The notes beneath the pieces were generated by a model. It worked only from the letters and a program-made list of their open reading frames with translations. It ran no database searches and had not been told where the DNA came from. Below are positions 39,825 through 50,200 of a stretch of 64,000 nucleotides of DNA, one piece after another. The translations under genes were made by a program, and so were the position numbers. The DNA is from Streptomyces noursei ATCC 11455 (lineage in GTDB: Bacteria > Actinomycetota > Actinomycetes > Streptomycetales > Streptomycetaceae). Every line of letters begins with the position of its first letter. The first letter of the stretch is position 1. Location: the NCBI RefSeq assembly GCF_001704275.1, contig NZ_CP011533.1, positions 744,001 through 808,000 on the forward strand, read 5' to 3'.

Positions 39825-42725
39825 TCAAGCGCGTCCGCGTGCCTGGGAGACCCAGGCCGGCGGCTGCCGACCGGAGGTGGCGGTCCTGGTCTCCAGGACG
39901 GCGGACAGCTCCGCACGCCCGCCGACCCCGAGCTTCCGGTAGACGCTCGTGAGATGGGTTTCGATGGTCCTTACAGTCACGAAGAGGGCTTCCGCGATGG
40001 CCCGGTTGCTCGCGCCGGTCACCGCGAGGTCCGCCACCGTGCGTTCCATCCCGGTCAGCATGTCGAGTGGGGAGGCGGTCATCCTGCGTACCCGACCACC
40101 CGCGGTGACCAGCAGTTTTCTGGCGTCGACGCCGAGCTTCACGGCGCCGCAGCGCTGGGCGAGGTCGGCGGCGGCGCGCAGGTGTTCCCGGGCGGCCCGC
40201 AGGTCGTCGCGCTTCAGGTGGGCGTGTCCGAGAAGAAGTTCGGCCCGGGCCTCCATGGCCCGGGCCGGGGAGTCCGCGAGCAGCGAGACCGCCTCGGTGA
40301 GGTGATCGATGCCGGCGCGGCCGGGTGCGGCGACGCCCTGGGCCATGAAGGCCAGTCCGAGGCCGCGCGCCGTCCCCCAACGCTCGGCCAACTCGCTTCC
40401 GTATGCGGCGAGTTCGCGCGCCTGGTCGTGGCGGTCCAGGGTCGCCAGGAGCACCGCGCCATCGGCCCACCACGGCACGAACGCCGGGTTGCTGAAGCGC
40501 GACTCCTCCAGGGACCGACCGCAGGCGAGAAGGAGGTCCAGGGCTCCTTGGAAATCCCCGCGGACCCAGCGGGCGTAGGCGCGGGCCTGGAGGTACCAGT
40601 GGTATTCGATGACGAAGCGTTCGAGGCGGGGGCGGGTGATGCCGTCGAGGACGTGTTCGGCGCGCTCGGGCTCGCCGCGGTCGACGAGGGCGGTGGCCAG
40701 CGCGACACGGGGCAGCACGGCGCCGTCCGCCCAGCGCTCCTCGCCGAGGATCTCGACGGCGGTCTGGGCGTCGGCCAGGGCCTCGGGGAAGGCGCCCACC
40801 CCGTGGTGGAGCAGGGCGCGCGTGGAGAGCGCCAGGACGTACGTCCACACCGCCGCGTTGTCCTGGCCGTACTGGAGCATGAGGTCCAGTGCGTACTGCG
40901 CGTCGGCGACCTCGTCGGCCAGGGAGAGGGCGAAGGAGGCGGACAGCAGCGACCAGGGTTCCAGCTCGACGCCGGGTGCGCGCAGGGCGCGGCGGGCCTG
41001 GTCGACGGCCGACCGGGCGTCCCGGCCGTCCATCGCGGTCAGCACGGTGGTCATGGCCAGCATCTGCCGCTGGGCCGGTGTGTCGCCGGGCGGCATGGTG
41101 AGCCGGGCCGCCCGGTCGCGGACCGCACCGATCGTCACCTTCTCGTCGGCCCCGACGATGAGCAGCACGGACTCCACGAGGGTCCGCAACTCCCGGTCCA
41201 CGGGCCCTGGTTCGGGGCCCAGTTCGGCGGTCAGCTCGGCGAGCGCGTCCTCCAGCATCCGCACCCCGGACGGGGATTCCTGCACGGCGAGGCAGGTGAA
41301 GCCGTACTGGACGGCGACCTGGGCGCGGGTGCGGACGTCCCCGGCGAGGGAGAGCGCTTCCTTGAGGAGGCGCATCGCCTCGGGCGGGTTGATCTCGGCG
41401 AGCGCGCGGGCCATCTGGATGCGGACGGCAACGTTGTCCGGCTCCACCTCCAACACCCGGTAGAGGCAGCGCACACCGGCCTCCGGGGCGCCGCGGCTCT
41501 CCGCCTGGGCGGCGGCGTCGCGCAGCACCGCGGCCATCCACGGCTGGTCGAGCACCGGCAGCAGCATGAGCTGGCCGGCGAGCTCCTCGGAGGGGCGGCC
41601 GGCGTCGCTCAGCAACAGCGCGGCGTTGGTGCGCAGTTCGGCCAGGGTGGGCGGGGCGACGTCGTCGAGCACCGCGGAGCGGACGACGTCATGGACGAAG
41701 TCCACGCGGTCGGCGGCCAGGATGCCGGCCCTGCGCAGCACCAACAGGGCCTCGTCGACGGTCGCGGCCGGGACGCCGGCGAGCGCCGCCAGCAACTCGG
41801 TGCACTCCGGGCCGAGTACGGCGATGGCACGGGCCACGCCGCGCACCCAGGGCGGCCGGCGCTCCAACAGGCAGCGCACCGAGCGGGCGAGGACGTGACT
41901 GCCGACCTCGGCGGCCCGGCGCTCCCCGGCGGCGTCCGGCCGGACGCCCTCGGCGCGGAGTTCGTCGAGGAGGCGGGCGAGGGCCAGCGGATTGCCGCCG
42001 GACACGGCGGCGACCCGGCTGACGAACGACGGTGCGGCCGTGGTCCGGAAGACGCGACGCACCATTTCGCCTATGTCGTCGGGGCCGAGCGGGTGCAGGC
42101 CGAGCACGGTGGGGCGGCGCTGGGCGGCGATGTCGGCGAGCACCGCGGGCGCGACCGGTTCGGCCTCGCTGCGCCAGGCCAGGACGACCAGCAGCGGCAG
42201 GTCCTCGGCGCGTCGCAGCAGGAAGTCGATCCAGGCCAGGGAGCGTTCGTCGCACCAGTGGACGTCGTCGAGGACGAGGACCAGCGGCCGTTGGGCCATG
42301 AGGCGGGCGGCGAGCCAGTACAGGCCGTGCAGCACCGGGTAGGCACCCGTGGCGGCGTCGGGACCGGCGGGGTCTGCGGTGAGTGCGGGCAGCGCGCGGG
42401 CCGCCAGGCCCTCCAGGAGGGGCGAGCGCCGGGCGTCGCCGCCGCTCAGGCCGAGCCCGCCGAGGAGTTCGCGCACACCGCCGTACCCGGCGCCGGCGAC
42501 GGTCTCGCCGCAGGTGCCGTACAGCACCGTCATGCCGCGGCAGACATCGCTCGCCGTGAAGGACCGCAGCAGACTGGTCTTGCCCATGCCGGCGGGCCCG
42601 TGGAGCAGGACCAGGCCGGCCCGCCCGTCGCGGGCGGCCGCGGCGTGCCGGGCGAGGGTGCGCAGTTCGTCGTCGCGTCCCACCAGCGTGGTCAGTAAGC
42701 CGGAAGAACCCGACTGCTTCCGCAT
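39825..42725 (-). CDS. nysRI: LAL-family LuxR ATPase regulator (NysRI type)
   Basis: 966 residues from ATG 42725, preceded by GGAGGAA 7 nt upstream. Canonical P-loop VLLHGPAGMGKTSLLRSF, Walker B LVLVLDDVHWCDERSLAWI, a long TPR-like middle region, and a C-terminal GerE HTH: LTGMERTVADLAVTGASNRA then ALFVTVRTIETHLTSVYRKL. Among the three LAL proteins here only this one has an intact ATP site. LAL regulators switch on PKS and glycosylation genes of polyene pathways. It is the first of the regulator array, 389 bp from the thioesterase gene, and may share a transcript with nysRII (99-bp gap). An in-frame ATG at 42833 would translate the 42792-42818 hairpin and is rejected. Confidence 0.9.
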   Translation of the reverse strand: MRKQSGSSGLLTTLVGRDDELRTLARHAAAARDGRAGLVLLHGPAGMGKTSLLRSFTASDVCRGMTVLYGTCGETVAGAGYGGVRELLGGLGLSGGDARRSPLLEGLAARALPALTADPAGPDAATGAYPVLHGLYWLAARLMAQRPLVLVLDDVHWCDERSLAWIDFLLRRAEDLPLLVVLAWRSEAEPVAPAVLADIAAQRRPTVLGLHPLGPDDIGEMVRRVFRTTAAPSFVSRVAAVSGGNPLALARLLDELRAEGVRPDAAGERRAAEVGSHVLARSVRCLLERRPPWVRGVARAIAVLGPECTELLAALAGVPAATVDEALLVLRRAGILAADRVDFVHDVVRSAVLDDVAPPTLAELRTNAALLLSDAGRPSEELAGQLMLLPVLDQPWMAAVLRDAAAQAESRGAPEAGVRCLYRVLEVEPDNVAVRIQMARALAEINPPEAMRLLKEALSLAGDVRTRAQVAVQYGFTCLAVQESPSGVRMLEDALAELTAELGPEPGPVDRELRTLVESVLLIVGADEKVTIGAVRDRAARLTMPPGDTPAQRQMLAMTTVLTAMDGRDARSAVDQARRALRAPGVELEPWSLLSASFALSLADEVADAQYALDLMLQYGQDNAAVWTYVLALSTRALLHHGVGAFPEALADAQTAVEILGEERWADGAVLPRVALATALVDRGEPERAEHVLDGITRPRLERFVIEYHWYLQARAYARWVRGDFQGALDLLLACGRSLEESRFSNPAFVPWWADGAVLLATLDRHDQARELAAYGSELAERWGTARGLGLAFMAQGVAAPGRAGIDHLTEAVSLLADSPARAMEARAELLLGHAHLKRDDLRAAREHLRAAADLAQRCGAVKLGVDARKLLVTAGGRVRRMTASPLDMLTGMERTVADLAVTGASNRAIAEALFVTVRTIETHLTSVYRKLGVGGRAELSAVLETRTATSGRQPPAWVSQARGRA

Positions 42726-42791
42726 CACGCGTTCCTCCACGTGGGGTGAGAACAGGAGCCGACCTCGCGCCGACGCGTACCAGGACCACGG

Positions 42792-42818
42792 CCGTCCGGT
42801 GCACACAAATCCGGACGG
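42792..42818. promoter_or_regulatory. Inverted repeat CCGTCCGG-N11-CCGGACGG in the nysRI leader
   Basis: Perfect 8-bp arms (42792-42799, 42811-42818), 67 bp before the nysRI start codon and downstream of the candidate -10. Either an operator or a leader hairpin. Confidence 0.5.
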
Positions 42819-43074
42819 TCGGGATGGATGCACCAGGAGCGAACGAGTGGCACGCTCCGTACATGCCCCACCACAAGATCATATAGTGCGGGCTGGAGTA
42901 AATGAGCAGCAGCTGTCAGACATTTGACGTTTTCCGAATGGTCTCCTCCAGGACATCCGGCCGGCCGAGCACGTCCTCCGCGCGCCCGCGTACGCACGCG
43001 GGACGGTGCTCCACAGGCGCACGCAACGCGCGTCGCCGGGTGGCATGGTGCCGTCTCAGGCGGCGCGGGGGCCG

Positions 43075-43105
43075 TGCGGCAGACCGGCACCGCCGGCCTG
43101 CCGCA
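43075..43105 (-). terminator. Hairpin terminator of nysE
   Basis: 14-position stem with one mismatch (43075-43088 with 43092-43105) and a 3-nt loop, beginning 10 bp past the thioesterase stop. Confidence 0.8.
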
Positions 43106-43114
43106 GTGCGCCCG

Positions 43115-43870
43115 CTAGCCGTTGCCGGCGAGGTGCGCCCGGAGCAGATCGATGATCGCCGGGGCCTCGGAGCTGACGAAGAAGTGCCCACCGGGAAGCA
43201 CCTTGAGGTCGAAGTCCCCGGTGGTGTGGCCGCGCCACGCCTCGGCCTCGTCCAGGGAGGTCTTCGGGTCGCGGTCGCCGGTGAGGACGGTCAGCGGCGC
43301 CCGGACGGTGACGTCGGGCGGGCAGCGGTAGGTCTCGATGGCCTGGTAGTCGCTGCGGATCGCGGGCAGGATCATCCGCAGGATCTCCTCGTCGCCGAGC
43401 AGCGCGGTGTTGGTGCCGGCGAGCAGCTTCAGCTCCTCGACGATGCCGTCGTCGGACCGCCGGTGCACGGCCTCTTCACGCACGCGGGAGGGGGCCCGGC
43501 GCCCGGAGGCGAACAGCCGGACCAGGTCACCGTCGTCGGCCTCGAAGCGCCGGGCCACCTCGAAGGCCAGCGTCGCGCCCATGCTGTGCCCGAAGAACGT
43601 GCTCGGCCGCTCCTTCAGCAGGGGGCGCAGCGCGTCGTAGACCTGGTCGGCCAAGGTCGCGAGGTCACTGACACCGGCTTCCTTGCGCCGGTCCTGGCGC
43701 CCCGGGTACTGGATGGCGAACACCTCGGCAACCGAGGACAGTTGGGCCGACACCGGGAAGTAGAAGGAGGCCGAGCCGCCCGCATGTGGGAAACAGAAGA
43801 GCCGGACGGGGGCGGCCGGTGCTGGATGGAAGCACCGGGCCCACAGGCTCTCCTCGGTGGACGTGGTCAT
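43115..43870 (-). CDS. nysE: Type II thioesterase (NysE type)
   Basis: 251 residues of the alpha/beta-hydrolase type II thioesterase family. Entry motif LFCFPHAGGSASFY (about 25-38), nucleophile elbow FFGHSMGA with S96, a catalytic Asp in VLTGDRDPKTS and the catalytic His in LPGGHFF. Such stand-alone enzymes remove wrong or stalled acyl groups from PKS carrier proteins. ATG 43870 has the strong ribosome site AGGAGGT 6 nt upstream. It lies directly downstream of the PKS gene in the same orientation, as nysE follows nysC in the nystatin cluster. Confidence 0.93.
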   Translation of the reverse strand: MTTSTEESLWARCFHPAPAAPVRLFCFPHAGGSASFYFPVSAQLSSVAEVFAIQYPGRQDRRKEAGVSDLATLADQVYDALRPLLKERPSTFFGHSMGATLAFEVARRFEADDGDLVRLFASGRRAPSRVREEAVHRRSDDGIVEELKLLAGTNTALLGDEEILRMILPAIRSDYQAIETYRCPPDVTVRAPLTVLTGDRDPKTSLDEAEAWRGHTTGDFDLKVLPGGHFFVSSEAPAIIDLLRAHLAGNG

Positions 43871-44059
43871 GGGGGGACCTCCTAGGGACGAACCAAGCGG
43901 CACGCACCGCCGGGCAGCAGCGGGGAGACGCCTCGGCCGGGGACCTGCCGTGGCAACCCGTGCACGCCGTCACTGCCGTACGGACACGTGATCACACCGT
44001 AACTCCATGGCCCGCGAATGGTTTTCCGAGCCACGGAATTCATTGCACATGATCGGGCT

Positions 44060-44075
44060 GTGGGTGTTTCCCTAG
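44060..44075 (-). promoter_or_regulatory. PimM-like operator candidate upstream of nysE
   Basis: On the minus strand CTAGGGAAACACCCAC agrees at 13 of 16 positions with the known PAS-LuxR consensus CTVGGGAWWTCCCBAG; the left half is perfect. It is about 190 bp before the nysE start codon. Confidence 0.45.
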
Positions 44076-44112
44076 TTCTTTCCCTTTCTTTAGAAGAGGC
44101 CGGTTTGACGCT

Positions 44113-44146
44113 CCCGGTGGCCGGAATCAAGCGTCCGACCACCGGG
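44113..44146 (-). terminator. Hairpin downstream of the PKS gene
   Basis: CCCGGTGG (44113-44120) pairs with CCACCGGG (44139-44146), 18-nt loop, about 145 bp past the PKS stop at 44290. Confidence 0.45.
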
Positions 44147-44200
44147 GCCCCGGTTTCCCGCCTAAGCGGAACGGCTCACTACGGAACCGCCGCGGAACAG

Positions 44201-44260
44201 GTCGCTGTGGAACAGCTCACTGTGGACCAGGTCACTGTGGACCAGGCCACTGTGGAACTT
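44201..44260. repeat. Four 15-bp tandem repeats between nysC and nysE
   Basis: Consensus GTCACTGTGGACCAG in four units at 44201, 44216, 44231 and 44246; the inner two are nearly identical and the outer two differ at 2-4 positions. A decayed further copy may precede 44201. Begins 30 bp past the PKS stop. Confidence 0.75.
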
Positions 44261-44289
44261 CTGGTGCGGAACTGCTCATGCGGAGCGGC

Positions 44290-47200
44290 TCAGTTCAGCC
44301 CCAGCTCGTCGTCCAGCAGCGCGAACATGTCGTCGTCCGACGCCTCCTCGATGTCGACGTCCGCACCGCCGTCCACAGCTCCCTCCGCGCTTCGCATGTC
44401 CGCCCACTTCGCCCTGAGGACCTCCAGCCGGCCGGCCACCAACTGGTGCTCCCCCGCGTCGTCGAGGGACAGCCCGGCGATCACCGCCTCAAGGTTGTCC
44501 AGCGCCGCCAGCACCGAGCCCGCACCCGACACCTCCCCGGTGCCGAGCCGGCCGCGCAGGTGCCCGACGACGTCGGCCGGCGTCGGGTAGTCGAACAGCA
44601 GGGTGGCCGGCAGCCGCAGTCCGGTGGCCGCGTTGAGTCGGTTGCGGAACTCCACCGCGGTCAGCGAGTCGAAGCCCAACTCCTGGAACTGTCGCCCCGC
44701 ACCGATCGCCGAGCCGTCGGCGTGCCCGAGCACCACCGCGGCCTGACCGCGCACCAGCCTCAGCAGGACCTCCTCCTGCTCCGCCCCGCCGAGCCCGGCC
44801 AACTGCCGGGTGAGCACATCGGCCGACGGCGCCGCACCGGCCGCCGCGGTCCGCCGCGCGGGCGTCCGGACCAGTCCGCGCAGCAGCGCCGGGACATCAC
44901 CGAGCCCGCGGAGCGCGGCGAGGTCCAGCCGCACCGGCACCACCAGCGGCCGCTCACCGGCGGTCGCCGCGTCGTACAGCGCAAGGCCCTGCTCCGCCGA
45001 GATCGGCGGAACACCGGAGCGGGCGAGGCGGTCGGCCTCGGCGTCCGACAGGGTCCCCGTCATGCCGCCGGCCCGGTCCCACGGACCCCACGCCAGCGAC
45101 ACACCCGGCAACCCGGCGGCGCGACGCTGCGCCATCAAGGCGTCCAGGAACGTGTTCGCCGCCGCGTAGTTGGCCTGACCGGCGCCACCGAGGACGCCGG
45201 CGAGGGAGGAGAAGACGACGAACGCGTCCAGGTCCAGATCGCGGGTCGCCTCGTGCAGATGCCAGGCGGCATCCGCCTTGGGCCGCAGGACGGTGGCGAG
45301 CCGCTCCTCGGTGAGCGAGCCGATCACTCCGTCGTCCAACACACCGGCCGTGTGGACGACCGCCGTCAGCGGGTACTCGTCCGACACGCCGGCGACCAAC
45401 GCCGCCACCGCATCGCCATCGGCCACATCACACGTCTGCACGGCCACCACGGCACCGAGCGCTTCGAGGTCGGCGACCAGCTTCTCCGCTCCCTCGGCCG
45501 CGAGACCGCTCCGGCTGGCGAGCACCAGGCTCCGTACCCCCCGCTCGGCGACGAGGTGCCGGGCGAGCAACCCACCGAGGCCACCGGTACCACCGGTGAT
45601 GAGCACCGTGCCGGGCCGCCGGGTGTCGATCTCCGGACGGTCGGTCTCGGCAGGGTCGGTCTCGGCACGGTCGGTCTGCGGCGCGGGGATTCGGGTCAGT
45701 CGGGCGGCCTGCACGGTCCCGCCGCGCAGTGCCAACTGCGGCTCGTCGGCGGTCGCGTGCAGGGCCGCGGCGAGCGCGGGCTGCACGGTCCCACCGACCG
45801 GATCGCGGTCACGGTCGCGCTCGATGTCGACCTCGGGGGCAAGGTCGGAGTCAAGGGCGAGGTCGAGGTCGAGGTCGAGAAGACCGAAGCAGCCCGGATT
45901 CTCCGACTGCGCCGACCGCACCAGACCCCAGACGGCCGAGGCCGCCAGGTCGGCGATGCCGCCCTCACCCACGGAAACCGCCCCGCGCGTCACGAACACC
46001 AGCCGCGCCGCCTCGAACCGGTCGTCCGCCAACCACTGCTGGATCTGCTCCAGTACCTGTGCGGTGGCCTCACGCACGGATCGGAGCATGTCGGATGTCC
46101 CGGCGTCGGTGTGTCCTTCGGCGTCCGCAGGTACGCCTGTGCGCCGGGTGCCCGCTACCGGGACGAGGACGAGGTCCGGTACCGGGTGCTCCGACGCTGC
46201 GAGCGCCGCGAGGTCACCGCGCTCCTCGACCAGGGGCAAGGCGTCCGAAAGGCCGTCTGCGAGGCCGAAGGGGTCGGTTCCGATGATGGCTACCGACGGG
46301 TGGTCGGCGGCCGGGGTGCTCGGGACCGTGGTCCATTGGACGCCGAAGAGCGCATCGCTCAGCTGGGTGTGGGATGCGTTGACCTCATCGAGGGTGAGGC
46401 GACGGGTACGAAGCGCGTCGATGGAAATCACCGGCGCACCGGTCGGATCCACCGCGGTCACCGACACCGCATGCTCACCCGCCGGCGCCAACCGCACGCG
46501 CAAAGCCGTCGCACCCGAGGCGAAGAGGGAAACACCCTCCCACGCGAACGGCAACGCAGGCCCACCATCGGCGGATTGACCTTCAAGGGAGGAGAGAAGC
46601 GAGGCATGGAGCGAGGCATCCAGCAACGCCGGGTGCAACCCGAAACCGGTCGCCGTATCAGCGCTCTCAGCAACCTCGTCCGACAGGGCGACCTCTGCGA
46701 AGAGTTCCTCGCCGCGACGCCACACCGCACGCAACCCCTGGAACACCGGGCCATAACCGAACCCAGCATCCGCAAACAGCTCGTAGCAGCCCTCAGCATC
46801 CACCGACACCGCACCCTGCGGCGGCCACACACCACCGTCACCGAACCCACCGACCTGGTCAGCCGCACCAGAGGCCAACACACCGACAGCATGCTGCGAC
46901 CACACCGCCTGACCCACACCATCAGGACACGAATACACCCCCACACCACGACGACCCGCAGCATCAGGAGCATCCACAGCAACCTGAACCCGCACCCCAC
47001 CACGCTCAGGCAACACCAACGGCGCCGCCAACGTCAGTTCCTCAACACGACCACACCCCACCTCATCACCAGCACGCATCACCATCTCCAGCAACGCCGT
47101 ACCAGGAGCAAACACCCGCCCCATCACCGCATGATCAGCCAACCAACCATGCGACGACAACGACAGACGACCCGTCAACACCACCCCCGCACCCGCAGCC

Positions 47201-50200
47201 AACTCCACCGCAGCACCCAACAACGGATGCCCCGCAGACCCAAGCCCCACAGCACCCACATCACCACCAACACCAACCCGACCAACCGGCCAGAACCACC
47301 CACGCTGGAACGCATACGTCGGCAACTCCACCCGCCCCGCACCCACACCAGCGAAGAAGTCCTGCCAGTCTTCGATCAGTCCGCGGGTGTGGAGATGCGC
47401 TCGGGCCGTCAGGGCCGTGGACTCCTCACCGCGGTCCTTGCGCAGGACGGGCACGGTGACGGCTTCGCCGGCGAGGGACTGCTGAGCCAGCGCGGACAGG
47501 ATGCCGTCCGGGCCGAGTTCCAGGAAGGTCCGCACGCCCTCGGCTTCGAGGGTGGTGATGCCGTCGGCGAAGCGGACCGCCTCGCGGACGTGGCGCACCC
47601 AGTACTCGGCCGAGCACAGTTCGTCGGCCGTGGCCAGCCAGCCCGTCAGATTCGAGACGACGGGGAGGGACGGGGTGGCGTAGGACAGTCCTTCCGCCAC
47701 CGCACGGAACTCCGCCAGCATCGGATCCATCAGCGGCGAGTGGAACGCATGCGAGACCCGCAGCGCGGTCGTCCGGCGCCCCTGGTCGGCGAAGTGTTGT
47801 GCCACGGTCTGCGTGGCCTCTTCTGCGCCCGAGATCACCACGGAGGTCGGGCCGTTGACGGCCGCGATCGCCACCTCGTCGGTCAGGTGCGGGGTCACTT
47901 CGTCCTCGGTGGCCTGGACCGCGATCATCGCGCCGCCGGTCGGCAGCGCCTGCATCAGCGTCGCACGGGCGGCCACCAGACGGCAGGCGTCCTCCAGCGA
48001 GAACACCCCGGCGACATGCGCCGCCGCGATCTCACCGATGGAATGACCGGCCACGAAGTCCGGACGGACACCCCAACGCTCCACCAGCCGGAACAGCGCC
48101 ACCTCGACGGCGAAGAGCGCGGGCTGGGTCCAACCCGTCTCGTTCAGCAACTCGACATCGTCGCCCCACATCACCTCACGCAAACCGGCCTGGGCGGGCA
48201 AGGCGGCGTCCAGGTGGTCGACCACGACATCGAGAGCCTCGGCGAAGACCGGGAAACGGCCGTACAACTCACGCCCCATGCCCAGACGTTGAGCACCCTG
48301 ACCTGTGAACAGCACTGCCGAACCGCCGGTCGATACCGCGTCGGAGACGACGGCGGGATCGGCCACACCGGAGGCCAGGGCCGCGAGGGCGGCCAGGCTG
48401 TCCGCCGGGGCCTTCGCATCGTCGACCAGCACGATCGCGCGGTGGTCGAACTGCGAGCGTGTGACGGCCAGTGAGTGGCCGATGTCGATCGAGCGCGGTT
48501 CGGGCCGTTCCGCCAGGAAGTCACGGAGGCGTGCGGCCTGGGCGCGCAGGGCCTCGGGTGACTTGCCGGACAGCGCCCACGGCACCAGGGACGGTTCCGC
48601 CGACGGCTTGATGGCGACCGGCTCCACGGTCTCTGCTGCTCCCGGTGCCAGGCGCTGCACGGCCTCCGGCTGTTCCAGGATGACGTGGGCGTTGGTGCCG
48701 CTGATGCCGAAGGAGGAGACACCGGCGCGACGGACCCGGCCGGTCTCCGGCCAGACGGTCTGCTCGGTGAGCAGTTCGACGGCGCCGACGCTCCAATCGA
48801 CGTGCGAGGACGGCGCGTCGACATGCAGGGTCTGCGGCAGCACGCCGTGCCGCATCGCCATGACCATCTTGATGACACCGGCGACACCGGCCGCTGCCTG
48901 GGTGTGGCCGAGGTTGGACTTGATCGAACCGAGCAGCAGCGGGTTCTCGGGGTCGCGGTCGCGGCCGTAGGTGGCCAGGAGCGCCTGGGCCTCGATCGGG
49001 TCACCGAGCGTCGTACCCGTGCCGTGCGCCTCGACGGCGTCCACGTCGGCCGTGGACAGGCCGCCACTGGCCAACGCCTGACGGATGACGCGCTGCTGGG
49101 ACGGGCCGTTGGGCGCGGTCAGGCCGTTGGACGCACCGTCCTGGTTGACCGCCGAGCCGCGGATCACGGCGAGGATCTCGTGGCCGTTGCGCACGGCGTC
49201 CGACTGGCGCTCCAGGACGAGGATGCCGACGCCCTCGGACCAGCCGACGCCGTCCGCGGCCTCGGCGAACGCCTTGGAACGACCATCAGGCGCCAGACCC
49301 CGCTGCCGCGAGAACTCCACGAACGTGCCTGGCGTGGACATCACCGTCACACCACCGGCGAGCGCGAGCGTGCACTCACCCGCCCGAAGGGCCTGGGCTG
49401 CCAGGTGCAGGGCGACCAGGGAGGAGGAGCAGGCGGTATCCACGGTGACGGCGGGACCTTCGAAGCCGAGGGTGTAGGAGACGCGGCCCGAGGCCACGCT
49501 GCCCGCACTTCCCTGGCCTTGGAAGCCCTCGAACTCCTTGCCGCCGAGGATGCTCCCGTAGTCGCTGTACATCACGCCGGCGAAGACGCCGGTGGCGCTG
49601 CCGCGCAGGGTCAGCGGGTCGATGCCGGCCCGCTCGATCGCCTCCCAGGAGGATTCCAGCAGGAGACGCTGTTGGGAGTCGGTTGCCAGCGCCTCACGCG
49701 GGCTCATTCCGAAGAACGCCGGGTCGAACTCCCCCGCCTCGTGCAGGAAGCCACCGGAGCGGGTGTAGGAGGTGCCGAGGTGTGCGGGGTCCGGGTCGTA
49801 GAGCGATTCGAGGTCCCAGCCGCGGTTGGTCGGGAAGGTGGTGATGGCGTCGGTGCCGGCGTCGACCAGGCGCCACAGGTCCTCGGGCGAGGTCACACCA
49901 CCGGGGAAACGGCAGGCCATGCCCACCACCACGATGGGATCGTCGGCGGTCGGCGGCAGTGCCTGGACCGGCACCCGCACCTCGCTCTCGACCGCGCCGA
50001 ACAACTCGTCCCGCAGGTGCTCCGCGAGGGCATCGGTGTTCGGGTAGTCGAAGACCAGGGTTGCGGTCAGGCGCAGGCCGGTGGCCGTGCTCAGCCGGTT
50101 GCGCAGCTCGACGGCGGTCAGCGAGTCGAAGCCGAGGTCACGGAACTGTGCGGTGGAGTCCACGGACGCCGGATCGGCGTGCCCGAGGACGAGGGCTGCC

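Larger units (their letters stand above)
42726..43114. other. 389-bp gene-free region upstream of nysRI
   Basis: Holds the nysE terminator at 43075-43105, a candidate minus-strand -10 (TATATGA around 42,878-42,886) and the inverted repeat 42792-42818 in the nysRI leader. No coding frame with support. Confidence 0.6.
43871..44289. other. 419-bp region between PKS gene and nysE
   Basis: No gene. Contains four 15-bp tandem repeats (44201-44260), a hairpin (44113-44146) and a PimM-like site (44060-44075). Probably the nysE promoter and the nysC 3' end. Confidence 0.6.

Noticed and set aside
39724..41541. Upstream extension of the nysRII frame across nysRI
   Set aside because: Arg/Pro/Gly-rich translation over the real nysRI coding sequence; the LAL family N-terminus begins at 39723.
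42726..42833. Earlier ATG for nysRI
   Set aside because: No ribosome site, unusual composition, and it would translate the leader inverted repeat; 42725 has GGAGGAA at good distance.
44278..48474. Second long plus-strand frame opposite the PKS 3' end
   Set aside because: Same reason: antisense shadow of modules 7-8 with low-complexity translation and no ribosome site.
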